64,000 bases of DNA, taken from positions 4,342,501 through 4,406,500 of the forward strand of contig OX359192.1 of assembly GCA_947172415.1 (NCBI GenBank). Direction: 5' to 3'. The notes beneath the pieces are model-generated. The model made no database searches. It was given only the letters and a program-made list of their open reading frames with translations, and was not told where the DNA came from. The stretch is from Chondrosia reniformis (taxonomy: Eukaryota; Porifera; Demospongiae; Chondrillida; Chondrillidae). The translations under genes and the position numbers were made by a program. Position 1 is the stretch's first letter, and each line of letters opens with the position of its first letter. Positions 15,601 through 27,492 of the stretch are shown here, one piece after another.

Positions 15601-16372
15601 GTGTTGTTTTCTTATTGCAGGACCCTACCTGGTATTGAACCAGGGCATCCCCGCACCTTGTATCCCAACGACATCATCCGTAACACTATCTGTCACTTGA
15701 GTTCCACAATGTATGTTGAAAATGAAGTCCTATTTATATACCAAACACTTTTGACCTACATATATATGCAATAAATAAGATATATAATATGCATATAAGT
15801 TATATACAATATATATTACATAAAAGATATATAATACATATATAAGATGTAGGCTTTTATTCTTTTTTCAGGACCCAACCTGGTTTTGAACCAGGGAATC
15901 CTCGTACCTTGTATCCAGACGATGTCATCCGTAACACCAGCAGTCACGTGGGTCACCCAATATATGTTGTAAATGAAGTCCTATTTATATGCCACTCACT
16001 TTTGATTCTACATATATATGCAATATATAAGATATATAATATGCATATAAGATATATACAATATATATTACATATAAGAAATTTAATACATATATAAGGT
16101 GTATGCTTTTTTTCTTTTCAGGACTCAACCTTGTATTGAACTAGGGAATCCTCGTACCTCGTATCCAGACGATGTCATTCGTAACACCATCGGTCACCTG
16201 GGTTCCACAATATATGTTGAAAATGAAGTCCTATTTATATACCACACACTTTTGACTCTACTTATATATGCTATATATAAGATATATAATATGCATATAA
16301 GTTATATACAAAATATATTACATAAAAGAAATATAAAACATATATAAGATGTATGCTTTTATTTTTTTTCAG

Positions 16373-16455
16373 GACCCAACCTGGTTTTGAACCAGGGAAT
16401 CCTCGTACCTTGTATCCAGACGATATCATCCGTAACACCATCAGTCACGTGGGTC
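16373..16455 (-). other. Representative tRNA-like module of the satellite unit
   Basis: This is one of the best preserved examples of the 83-nt module present in most units. Read on the minus strand it starts GACCCAC and ends TTGGGTC, which pair at 6 of 7 positions like an acceptor stem. Directly before the 3' strand is a 5-bp stem CCTGG/CCAGG enclosing a 7-nt loop TTCAA-type, which is T-arm geometry and contains a match to the Pol III B box (GGTTCAANNCC). A partial A-box/D-arm (CCG/CGG around a G-rich loop) lies near the 5' end. I find no convincing anticodon stem, and several other units have unpaired mutations in the T-stem. It is therefore probably tRNA-derived (SINE-like head) rather than a working tRNA. 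An A-rich stretch follows the 3' end, as in SINE tails. Confidence 0.5.
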
Positions 16456-16482
16456 ACCCAATATATGTTGTAAATGAAGTCC

Positions 16483-16492
16483 TATTTATATA
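16483..16492 (-). promoter_or_regulatory. TATA box upstream of the tRNA-like module
   Basis: The minus strand reads TATATAAATA, starting 37 nt before the first base of the tRNA-like module. Nearly every unit has the same element at the same spacing. Upstream TATA boxes near -30 are known to help Pol III transcription of tRNA genes and tRNA-derived RNAs in several eukaryotes, and they also fit a Pol II core promoter. Transcription itself is inferred, not shown. Confidence 0.4.
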
Positions 16493-19400
16493 CCACTCAC
16501 TTTTGACTCTACATATATATGCAATATATAAGATATATAATATGCATATAAGATATTTGCAATATATATTACATATAAGATATATAATACATATAAGATG
16601 TATGTATCTTTTTCTTTTTTAAGGACCCTACCTGGTATTGAACCAGGGCATCCTCGTACCTTGTAACCAGACGATGTCATCCGTAACACCATCGGTCACA
16701 TTGGTCACCCAATATATGTTATAAATGAATTCCTATTTATATACCACTCACTTTTGACTCTACATATATATGCCATATATAAGATATATAATATGCATCT
16801 AAGATATATAATAAATATATAAGATGTAAGCTTTTTTCTTTTTTCTGAACCCAATCTGGTATTGAACCAGGGAATCCTCGTACCTTGTATCAAGAAGATG
16901 TCATCCATAACACCATCGGTCACGAGGGTCAACCAATATATGTTGTAAATGAAGTCCTATTTATATACCAAACACTTTTGACGGTACATATATATGCAAT
17001 ATATAAGATATATAATGCATATTTAAGATGTATGCTTTTTTCTTTTTTCAGGAACCAGTTGGTATTGAACCATGGCATCCTCGTACCTTCTATCCAGACG
17101 TTGTCATCCGTAACACCTTCAGTCACGTGGGTCACCCAATATATGTTGTAAATGAAGTCCTATTTATATGTCACTCACTTTTGACTCTACATATATATGC
17201 AATATATAAGATATATAATACATATATAAGATGTATGCTTTTTTTCTTTTTTCAGGACCCAACTTTGTATTGAATCAGTGCATCCTCGTACCTTGTATCC
17301 AGACGATGTCATCCGTAACACCATGGGTAACGTGGGTTCTACAATTAATGTTGCAAATGAAGTCCTATTCATATACCACTCACTTTTGACTCTACATATA
17401 TATGCAATATGTAAGGTATATGATATGCATATAAGATATATACAATATATATTACATATAAGATATTTAATACAGATATAAGATGAATGCTTTTTTCTTT
17501 TTTCAGGACCCAACCTGGTAATGAACCAGGGCATCCTCGTATCTTGTATCCAGACGATGTCATCCGTAACACCATCCGTCTTGTGGTTCACCCAATACAT
17601 GTTTTAAATGAAGTACTATTTATATACCACTCACTTTTAAATGTACATATATATGCAATATATAAGATATATGAAATGCATATAAGATATTTACAATATA
17701 TACAACATATAAGATATATAATACATATATAAGATATATGCTGTTTTCCTTCTTTCAGAACCCATCCTGCTATTGAACCAGGGCATCATCGTACCTTGTG
17801 TCCAGACGATGTCATCCGCAACACCATCGGTCACTTGGGTTCCACAATATATGTTTTAAATGAAGTTTGATTTATATACCAATCGCTTTTTACTCTACAT
17901 ATATATGCAATATATAAGATATATAATATGCATATAAGATATATACAATATATATTACATATAAGATAAATAATACATATATAATATGTATGTTCTTTGT
18001 TCTTTTTTCAAGAACCAAACTGGTTTTGAACCAGGGAATCCTCGTACCTATATCCAGACGATGTCATCCTTAGGACCATCGGTCAATTGGGATACCCAAT
18101 ATATGTTGTAAATGAAGTCCTATTTATATACCACTCACTTTTGACTCTACATATATATGCAAGATATAAGATATATAATATGCATATAAGAGATATACAA
18201 TTTATATTAAATATAAGATATATTATACATATATAAGATGTATGCTTTTTTTCTATTTTAGGGACCCAACCTGGTATTGAACCAGGGTATCCTCGTACCT
18301 TGTATCCAGACGATGTCATCCGCAAGACAATCGGTCACTTGGGTCACCCAATATATGTTGTAAATGAAGTCCTATTTATATACCACTCACTTTTGACTCT
18401 ACATATATATGCAATATATAAGATATAGAATATGCATATAAGATATATATAAAATACAGATTACATATAAGATATATAATACATATATAAGTTGTGTCCT
18501 TTTTTTTCAATAGACCCAGCGTGATTTTAAAAAGGGCATCCTCGTACTTTGTATCCAGACTATATTATCCGTAACACCATCGGTCACGTGGATTCCACAA
18601 TATATGTTGTAAATGAAGTCCTATTTATATACCAAGCACTTTTCACTCTACATATATATGCAATATATAAGATATATAATGCATATTTAAGATGTATGGT
18701 TTTTTTTTTTGAGACCCACTTGGTATTGAACCAGGGCATCCTCGTACCTTGTATCCAGACGATGTCATCCGTAACACCTTCAGTCACGTGGGTCACCCAA
18801 TATATGTTGTAAATGAAGTCCTATTTCTATGTCACTCACTTTTGACTCTACATATATATGCAATATATATGATATATAATATGCATATAAGATATATAGA
18901 ATATATATTACATATAAGATATATAATACATATATAAGATGTATGCTTTTTTCTTTTTTCAGGACCCAACTTTGTATTGAATCAGTGCATCCTCGTACCT
19001 TGTATCCAGACGATGTCATCCGTAACACCATGGGTAACGTGGGTTCTACCATTAATGTTGCAAATGAAGTCCTATTCATATAACACTCACTTTTGACTCT
19101 ACATATATATGCTATATATAAGGTATATAATATGCATATAAGATATATACAATATATATTTCATAAAAGATATATAATACATATATAAGATGTCTGCTTT
19201 TTTTTCGATTTTCAGGACCCAACATGGTATTGACCAAGGGCATCCTCGTACCTTATATCCAGACGATGTCTTCCGTAACACCTTCAGTCACGTGGGTCAC
19301 CCAATATATGTTGTAAATGCAGTCCTATTTATATGTCACTCACTTTTGACTCTACATATATATGCAATCTATAAGATATATAATATGCATATAAGATATA

Positions 19401-22400
19401 TAAAATATATATTACATATAAGATATATAATACATATATACGATGTATGCTTTTTTTCGATTTTCAGGACCCAACCTGGTATTGAACAAGGGCATCCTCG
19501 TACCTTGTATCCAGACGATGTCATCAGTAACACCATCGGTCACGTAGCTTCCACAAAATATGTTGTAAATGAAGTCCTATTTATATACCACTCACTTTTG
19601 ACTCTACATATATATGCAATATATAAGATATATGATATGGATATAAGATATATACAATATATATTACATATAAGATATTTAATACATATATAAGATGAAT
19701 GCTTTTTTCTTTTTTCAGGACCCAACCTGGTATTGAACCAGGGCATCCTCGTACCTTTTATCCAGACGATGTCATCCGTAACACCATCGGTCACATGGGT
19801 CACCCAATACATGTTTTAAATGAAGTCCTATTTATATACCACTCACTTTTGACTCTACATATATATGCAATATATAAGATATAGAATATGCATATAAGAT
19901 ATATACAATACAGATTACATATAAGATATAGAATACATATATAAGTTGTGTCCTTTTTTTTCAATAGACCCAGCCTGATTTGAACAAGGGCATCCTCGTA
20001 CTTTGTATCAAGGCGATGTCATCCGTAACACCATCGGTCACGTGGGTTCCAAAATATATGTTGTAAATGAAGTCCTATTTATATACCACTCACTTTTGAC
20101 TCTACATATATACTCAATATATAACATATAGAATATGCATATAAGATATATACAATACAGATTACATATAAGATATATATTACATTTATATGATATGTCC
20201 TTTTTTTCTTTTTTCAGAATCCAACCGAGTATTGAACCAGGGTATCCTCGTACCATGTATCCAGATGATGTCATCCGTAACACCATCGGTCACGTGGGTT
20301 CCACAATATATGTTGTAAATGAAGTCCTATTTATATACCCCTCACTTTTGACTCTACATATATATGCAATATATAAGATATATAATATGCATATAAGATA
20401 TATACAATAATATATAACATATAAGTTATATAGTCCATATATAAGATGTATGCTTTTTTCTTTTTTCAGGACCCAACCTGGTATATAACCAGGGAATCCT
20501 CGTACCGTGTATCCAGACAATCTCATCCGTAACACCATCGGTCACGTGGGTTCCACAATATATGTTGTAAATGAAGTCCTATTTATATACCACTCACTTT
20601 TGACTCTACATATATAAGAAATATATAATATATATAATATGCATATAAGATATATACAATATATATTACATATAAGATATATAATACATATATGAGATTG
20701 ACGCTTTTTTCTCTTTTCAGGACCCAACCTGGTATTGAACCAGGGCATCCTCGTACCTTGTATACACACGATGTCATCCGTAACACCATCGGTCACGAGG
20801 GTTCTACAATATATGTTGTAAATGAAGTCCTTTTTATATACCACTCACTTTTGACTCTGCATATAGATGCAATATATAAGTTATATAATATGCATATAAA
20901 ATATATACAATATATATTACATATAAGATATATAATACATAAATGAGATATATGTTTTATTTCCTTTTTTAAGGTGACCCAACCTGATATTGAACCAGGG
21001 CATCCTCGTACTTTGTATCCAGACGATATCATCCCGTAATATTATAGGTCACGTGGGTCACACAATATATGTTGTAATTGAAGTCCTATTTATATATAAC
21101 TGACTTTTGATTCTACATATATATGTAATATAAAAGATATATTTTATGCATATAAGATACATACAATATATATAATATGTTAGATATATAATACATGTAT
21201 AAGATATATACTTTTCTCTTTTTTCAGGTGACCCAGCCTGGCATTGAACCAGGTCATGCCCATGCCTTTTATCCAGACGATGCCATCTGTAACACCATTG
21301 GTCACGTGGGTCACCTAATATATGTTGTAAATGAAGTCCTATTTATATACCACTCACTTTTGACTCTACATTTATATGCGATATATGCGATATATATTAT
21401 GCATATAAGATATATACAATATATATAACATATTAGTTATATAATACATATATAAGATGTATGCTTTTTTTCTTTTTTCAGGACCCAATCTGGTATAGAA
21501 CCAGGGCATCCTCGTACCTTGTATCCAGCCGCTGTCATCGGTAACACCATCGGTCACGTGGGTCACCAAATATATGTTGTAAATGAAGTCCTATTTATAT
21601 ACCACTCATTTTTGACTCTACATATATATTTAATATATAAGATATATAATATACATATAAGATATATACAACATATATTATATATGAGATTTTTAAATTT
21701 TATTTCTTTTTCCAGGTCACCCAGCCGGGTCTTGGACAAGGGCAACCTCGTACTTTGTATCCCGACGATGTCATCCCGTAATACCATCCGTCACGTGGGT
21801 CATACAATATATGTTGTATATGAAGTCCTATTTATATACCTCTCACTTTTGACTCTACATATATATATACAATATATAAGATATATAATATGCATATAAG
21901 ACATTATATATATAATACATTTATAAGATTTATGCTTTTCTTCTTTTTTCAAAACCCAATCTGGTATATAACCAGGGCACCTCGTACCTTGTATCCAGAC
22001 GATGTCATCCGTAACACCATCCGTCAAGTGGGTTACACAATATATGTTGTAAATGAAGTCCTATTTATATACCACTCACTTTTGACTCTACATATATATG
22101 CAATATATAACATATATAATATGCATTTAAGATATATACAATATAGATTACATATATGATATTTAATACATATATAAGGTGTGTGCTTTTTTCATTTTCT
22201 GTAGACCCAGCCTGGTATTTAAAAAGGGCATCCTCATACCTTGTATCCAGAAGATGTCATCCGTAACACCATCGGTCACGTGAGTCACCCAATATATATT
22301 GTAAATGAAGTTCTATTTATTTATCACTCGCTTTTGACTCTACATATATATGTAATATATAAGATATATAATATACATATAAGATATATACAATATATAT

Positions 22401-22709
22401 TATATATAAGATATATAATACATATATAAAATTTTCAATTTTATTTTCTTTTTTCAGTTGACCCACCTTGGTATTTAACCCAGGCATCCTTGTACTTTGT
22501 ATCCAGACGATGTCATCAGTAACACCATCGGTCAAGTGGGTCACCCAATATATGTTGTAAATGAAGTCCTATTTATATATCACTCACTTTTGACTCTACA
22601 TATATATGTAATATATAAGATATATACAATATATATTATATATAAGATATATAATATATATATCAGATTTATACTTTTTCTATTTTCAGTTGACCCAGCC
22701 TGGTATTGA

Positions 22710-25700
22710 ATATATACATACACATGCAACTACTACATACAACTTGTACCTACAACTATTAAATATAACTAATACTAGTCCATAAAACTAATACATAGAA
22801 CTAGTACGTACACCTAATACATAAAATTAGAACATACAACTAGTACACACAAGTTCTACATATAAGTAGTCCAGATAACTAGAAACTAGTCCATGCAACT
22901 ATATAGTACATAAAAGGAGTACATAAAACTCATACATACAACTAGTAAGAACAACAAGACATTAGTACATACATCTACTTCATAGAAGGTGAACATAAAA
23001 CTAAAACATAAAACTAGTATAGACAACTAGTGCACAGCTAGTACATACAAATTATATAGACATACAACTAGTACATATAATTGGTACATAACTAGTACAT
23101 GTAACTACTACATACAACTTGTACCTACAACTATTAAATATAACTAATACTAGTCCATACATCTAGTACATAAAACTAGTACAAAAACCTAGTACATAAA
23201 ATTAGTACATACAACTAGTACACACAACTACTACAGATGACTAGTACATACAACTAGTACATAGAACTAGTACATACCTCTAGTACATAGAACAAATACA
23301 TAAAAATAGTACATACATCTGGTGCATACAAGTGGTACATAACTCGTACATACAACTAGTACATACAACTAGTACATATATTTATTACATACACATGTAA
23401 CTAGAACATACAAAAAGCACATCAACTTGTATATAGTACATGCAACTAGGATCTACCTAGTACCTAGTATAAGTAGAACTAGAACCTACAACTAGTATAT
23501 ACAACTAGTTCATACAACTAGTACACAAACATATAACTAGTATATATAAATAATACATACACGTAGTACACAACTAGGATATACAAGCATTATACACAAC
23601 TAGTACACACAAGCAGTGCAAACAACTAGTAAATAAAACTAGCAACTAGTACATGCAACTAGTACATAGAAAGAGTACATAAAACTCATACAACTAGTAG
23701 GAACAACAAGAGACTAGTAAATACAGCTAGTTTATAGAACGTCAACATAAAACTACCACATAAAACTAGTATATACAACTAGTACACAGCTAGTACAGAC
23801 ATGTAATATATATATAAAACTAGTACATACAACTAGTACATATACTTATTATATACACATATAACTAGTACACACAACTACTATATAAAACTAGTCCATA
23901 CACATATAACTAGAACATATAAAAAGTACATATAACTAGTACTTTCAACTAGAACATAAAACTAGCACAAACAACTAGTACTGATAACTAGTAACTAGCA
24001 AAAACAATTAGTACATAACTAGTACATACAACTGGTACATACAACGAGTACATAAAATTAGTACATACAAATATTACATTCAGCTAGAAAATTCAACTAG
24101 GACCTACAACTAGTAAGTACAATTATTACCTACAACTAATAAATAAAACCAGTACTAGTACATATAACTAGTACATACAACTAGTACATACAATTAGCTA
24201 CGAGTACATACAACCAGTACATACAACTAGCTACGAGTACATACAACTTGTACCTTAAACTAGTATATACAACTACTTCATAAAACTAGTGCATAGAACG
24301 ATTACTTACAACTAGCAAATACATCTACTACATACAACTAGTACATAAAACTAGTCCTACAAATAGTATATACAACTAGTACACAAACGTAGTCCATATA
24401 ACTAGAACATACAACTAGTACATACAACTAATACATACAGGTAGTACCTACAACTAGTTAATATTACCAGTACTAATACCTACAACTAGTGCCTCCAACT
24501 AATACACACAACTAGTACATATAACTAGTATATACATATAGAACATACAACTAGAACTTACAACTAGTAACTAGTTCATACAACTAGTTCATACAACTAG
24601 TACATCCCTAGTTGATACCACTAGTACATACAACTAGCAAACAACTAGTACAAAACTAGTACATACAACTAGTACATACAACTAGTACATACAAGTAGTA
24701 CCTACAACATATTATTATCAGTAATAGTACCTACAACGATTTCATACAACTATTTCATACAATTAGTTCATAGAACTAGTTCAAAAATAGTGCATACAAT
24801 TAGTTAATACAACTAGCACAAACAACTACTACTTAAATAGTACATACAACTAGTCCATTCAACTAGTACATGTTACTAGTTCATACAACTAGTAAATATA
24901 ACTACTACAAACAACTTGTACCTTCAACTTGTACATAAAACTAGCAACGAGAACATACAACGAGTACATACAACTAGTATAAACAACTACTTCATTCAAC
25001 TAGTCCATATAACTAGTTCATACAACTAGTACACACAACTATTACATAAAACTAGCACATATGACTAGTGCATGCAACTGGTACAAACAACTAATACTTA
25101 CAACTATTACATACAACAAGTACATACAGTGAGTACATACAACTACTTCTGAGTACATACATGTAGTACATACAATTTGTACCAACAACTAGTAACGAGT
25201 ACATAAAAACTATTACATGCAACTAATACATACAACTACTACCTACAACTGGAACATAAATCTAGTACTTACAACTAGTACATACATATAGTACCTACAA
25301 ATATTAAATATACCTGGTACCAGTACATACAACTGGTACATACAACTAGTACCTGTGACTATTAAGTAAAACTAGCACTAGTATATACATACAACTAGAA
25401 CATAAAATTGGCACATACAGCTACTAACGAGTACATATAACTAGTAAATACATCTAGTATATAAAACTAGTACATACAACTATTAATTACAAGTAATTCA
25501 TACAACTAATAACTAAACCTAGAAAATATAACTAGTAGTAGTACATACAACAAATACATAAAGCAAGTACACACAACTAGTAGATAGAACTAGTACATAC
25601 AACTACTACATTCACCTAGTACATACAACTAGTCCATTTACTAGTACATATACTTAATACATACAGCAAGTACATATAACTAGAATATATATGTATTATA

Positions 25701-26490
25701 TACAACTAGTAACTAGTACATACAACTGGTACATAAAACTTGAACCAATTACTAGTAAATATAACCCGTATTAGTACATACAACTAGTACATACAACAAG
25801 TAGATACAACTAGATTGTACAATCAGTAACTACATAAAACTAGAACCTACAACAAGGAAATGTAACTAGTACCTACAACTAGCAAACATAACAAGTACTA
25901 GTATATAAATCTAGTACACACAACTAATACATACACCTACTGCATGCAACTAGTACATACAAGTAGTAGATAAAACTAATACATACAATTAGTGTATACA
26001 ATTAGCCCCTGCAACTAGTAGATACAACTAGTACACACAACTTAAAACTATAGCTAGAACTAGTTACATACAAATAGTACAAACAACTAGGATATACATA
26101 CAACAAGTACATACAACTAGTACATACAACTAGAACTACAAATATTATATAGAACTAGTTAATAGAATGAGAACATAAAACTAGTACATTCAACTAGTAA
26201 CCAGTACATACAACTAATATATACGATTAGTGTGTAAATTAGTAAATATAACTTGTTCTTGTACATACAACTAGGGCATAAAACTAGTACATGCAAATAG
26301 AAAGGAGAAGTTACAAATAGTACATACAATTAACACATAGAACTAGTACATAGAATGAGTACATAAAACTAGTATGTACAACTAGTACTTACAACTAGTT
26401 CATATAATTAGTTCATATAACTAGTTCATACAACTAGTACATACAAGCAGAAACTAGTGCATACAACTAGTACATACAACTTATACATAA
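22710..26490. repeat. 13-bp minisatellite, CTAGTACATACAA polarity
   Basis: Degenerate tandem copies of CTAGTACATACAA (contains ACTAGT and GTAC palindromes) fill the block with many substitutions and small indels. It starts directly after the broken last tRNA-like unit and ends where unique sequence begins near 26490. I see no gene or embedded element here. Short open frames at the right edge are minisatellite text. Confidence 0.9.
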
Positions 26491-26921
26491 AACTAGTACA
26501 CATATGGATTTGTTATGCTCATTTTTTACATTCCACACCTCCAAATGTGTCAAAAAGTATACAGTATATTGAATTTTTTTGTTATATTTCTACTTTAGAA
26601 ATCATAGAACAGACAACTACAAATTTGGACAACGTATGGGGAATGTACAGGTCAAGAGGATCAAAATGATACCTAATATGCAGCAAAACCTACCTTCGCC
26701 GTTTGTCCCTAGAGCGTTTTGTTTTTAGACTTGCTTGAATACAAATTTTATATGGACTCCATTTTGAAATACAAATATATTCATTGACTATTACGTAATC
26801 AAAATTTGGACCGTAGACTTGTTATAACACACCCTTAGGGGTGTGAAATGGCACTCTTACTTTATTGGAAGTACAATTCTGGCTTGTCCATCGATTATTT
26901 TAGAGAGAGAGGTTGTTCATC
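26491..26921. other. Unique intergenic sequence at the left edge of the gene island
   Basis: Non-repetitive AT-rich DNA. I see no exon with convincing splice signals before the candidate ATG at 26922. A palindromic CCCTTAGGGG occurs near 26832. It presumably includes upstream sequence of the following gene, but no promoter motif stands out. Confidence 0.5.
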
Positions 26922-27007
26922 ATGGTCAGTAGTTTTGTTGTCGTCACCTTCATGGCTTTGATTGGCGTTTGTATTGCCGGAAGAGAAGAGGTTTTCTCTA
27001 TAACCAA
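26922..27007 (+). CDS. Possible first coding exon with signal-peptide-like N terminus
   Basis: The ATG at 26922 opens a 28-codon frame beginning MVSSFVVVTFMALIGVCIAG, with a hydrophobic core typical of a signal peptide. It ends at a good donor (AA|GTAAGATC at 27008). The next plausible acceptor in a compatible phase is at 27331, leading into a frame that reads NQEVFNLFSG and continues to about 27437. Whether this belongs to the downstream zinc-knuckle gene or to a separate small gene cannot be decided, because the frame breaks again between 27437 and 27493. No family is recognised. Confidence 0.3.
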
Positions 27008-27331
27008 GTAAGATCAATCTGCACTTATATTTTAATCATTTCTTAGCGACTGAGATGCTAAAGACATGCTATATACGATTTCCACAATCTTTATCTTTTT
27101 TCATACGGTAAGCGCTCTGTTTACCTATTATAGTTTTGATGTCGGTAAGCCGATCGATAGCGGCGATAATGTTATGTATAAGCAAGTCCAACGTAATATT
27201 AGGAATAAGTAAAGATAAACGACTGTAACCATCTTATATGTATTAGGATTAAGGTTATGTCGTCAATGTAAAATTCATAATTACACATACAACCAATTTT
27301 ATGTGAAAGTTGTTCATTTCATTGTATATAG

Positions 27332-27437
27332 CCAAGAAGTATTCAACCTGTTCAGCGGATTGCTTGTAGCTTCTTCTTTGAAAGTAATCCAGGATGATGT
27401 GATCCCAAAGTTGGCAAAATTCTTAGGACAAAACCTG
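27332..27437 (+). CDS. Possible second exon, unrecognised protein
   Basis: After the acceptor TATATAG at 27331 an open frame reads QEVFNLFSG then LLVASSLKVIQDD and IPKLAKFLGQNL, a helical pattern without a motif I recognise. A possible donor CTG|GTAGTT lies at 27438. The same frame also stays open to 27530, so the exon end is uncertain. It joins in phase with the candidate exon ending at 27007. The downstream zinc-knuckle reading frame is offset, so either an intron or a frameshift lies around 27440-27490. Confidence 0.3.
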
Positions 27438-27492
27438 GTAGTTTCTGATAGGTTAGCTCAAAGTATATACAACAATATGTATATATTAAAAA

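Larger units (their letters stand above)
1..22709. repeat. Tandem ~245-250 bp tRNA-like satellite array
   Basis: About 85-90 head-to-tail units fill this block, apart from two inserted elements. In + orientation each unit has, in order, a pyrimidine tract ending in CAG, a hairpin-forming CCTGGTATTGAACCAGG, a conserved block containing CATCCGTAACACC and the palindrome CACGTG, a segment containing TATTTATATA, and an AT-rich spacer of ATATAAGATATATAATATGC type. The spacing of the CCGTAACACC block varies from about 232 to 261 bp. Open frames of 60-167 codons recur on both strands, but they are inherited by unit duplication, drift in frame between units and show no protein family, so I do not call them genes. 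The tRNA-like content lies on the minus strand and is described separately. The array stops abruptly inside the T-arm-like hairpin of its last unit. A SINE-derived or (peri)centromeric satellite are both reasonable readings. Confidence 0.9.

Noticed and set aside
16373..16455. Genuine tRNA gene
   Set aside because: T-arm and acceptor look right, but I find no proper anticodon arm and only a weak D-arm/A box.
1..22709. Many 60-167 codon open frames on both strands, for example those containing QPGIEPGHPRTLYPDD or TDGVTDDIVWIQGTRMPWF
   Set aside because: They repeat with the satellite unit, break with unit-length changes and translate a B-box-like and microsatellite sequence. Their number reflects duplication, not coding selection.
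1..22709. CRISPR-like array
   Set aside because: Units are long, near-identical tandem repeats in a eukaryotic context, with no short repeat/unique spacer pattern.
1..22709. Pyrimidine tract plus CAG in each unit as a functional 3' splice site
   Set aside because: It resembles an acceptor, but no matching exon or donor is evident. The tract is equally explained as the complement of a SINE-type A-rich tail.
22710..26490. Telomeric repeats
   Set aside because: The 13-bp monomer CTAGTACATACAA is unlike TTAGGG-type telomere repeats and is highly degenerate.
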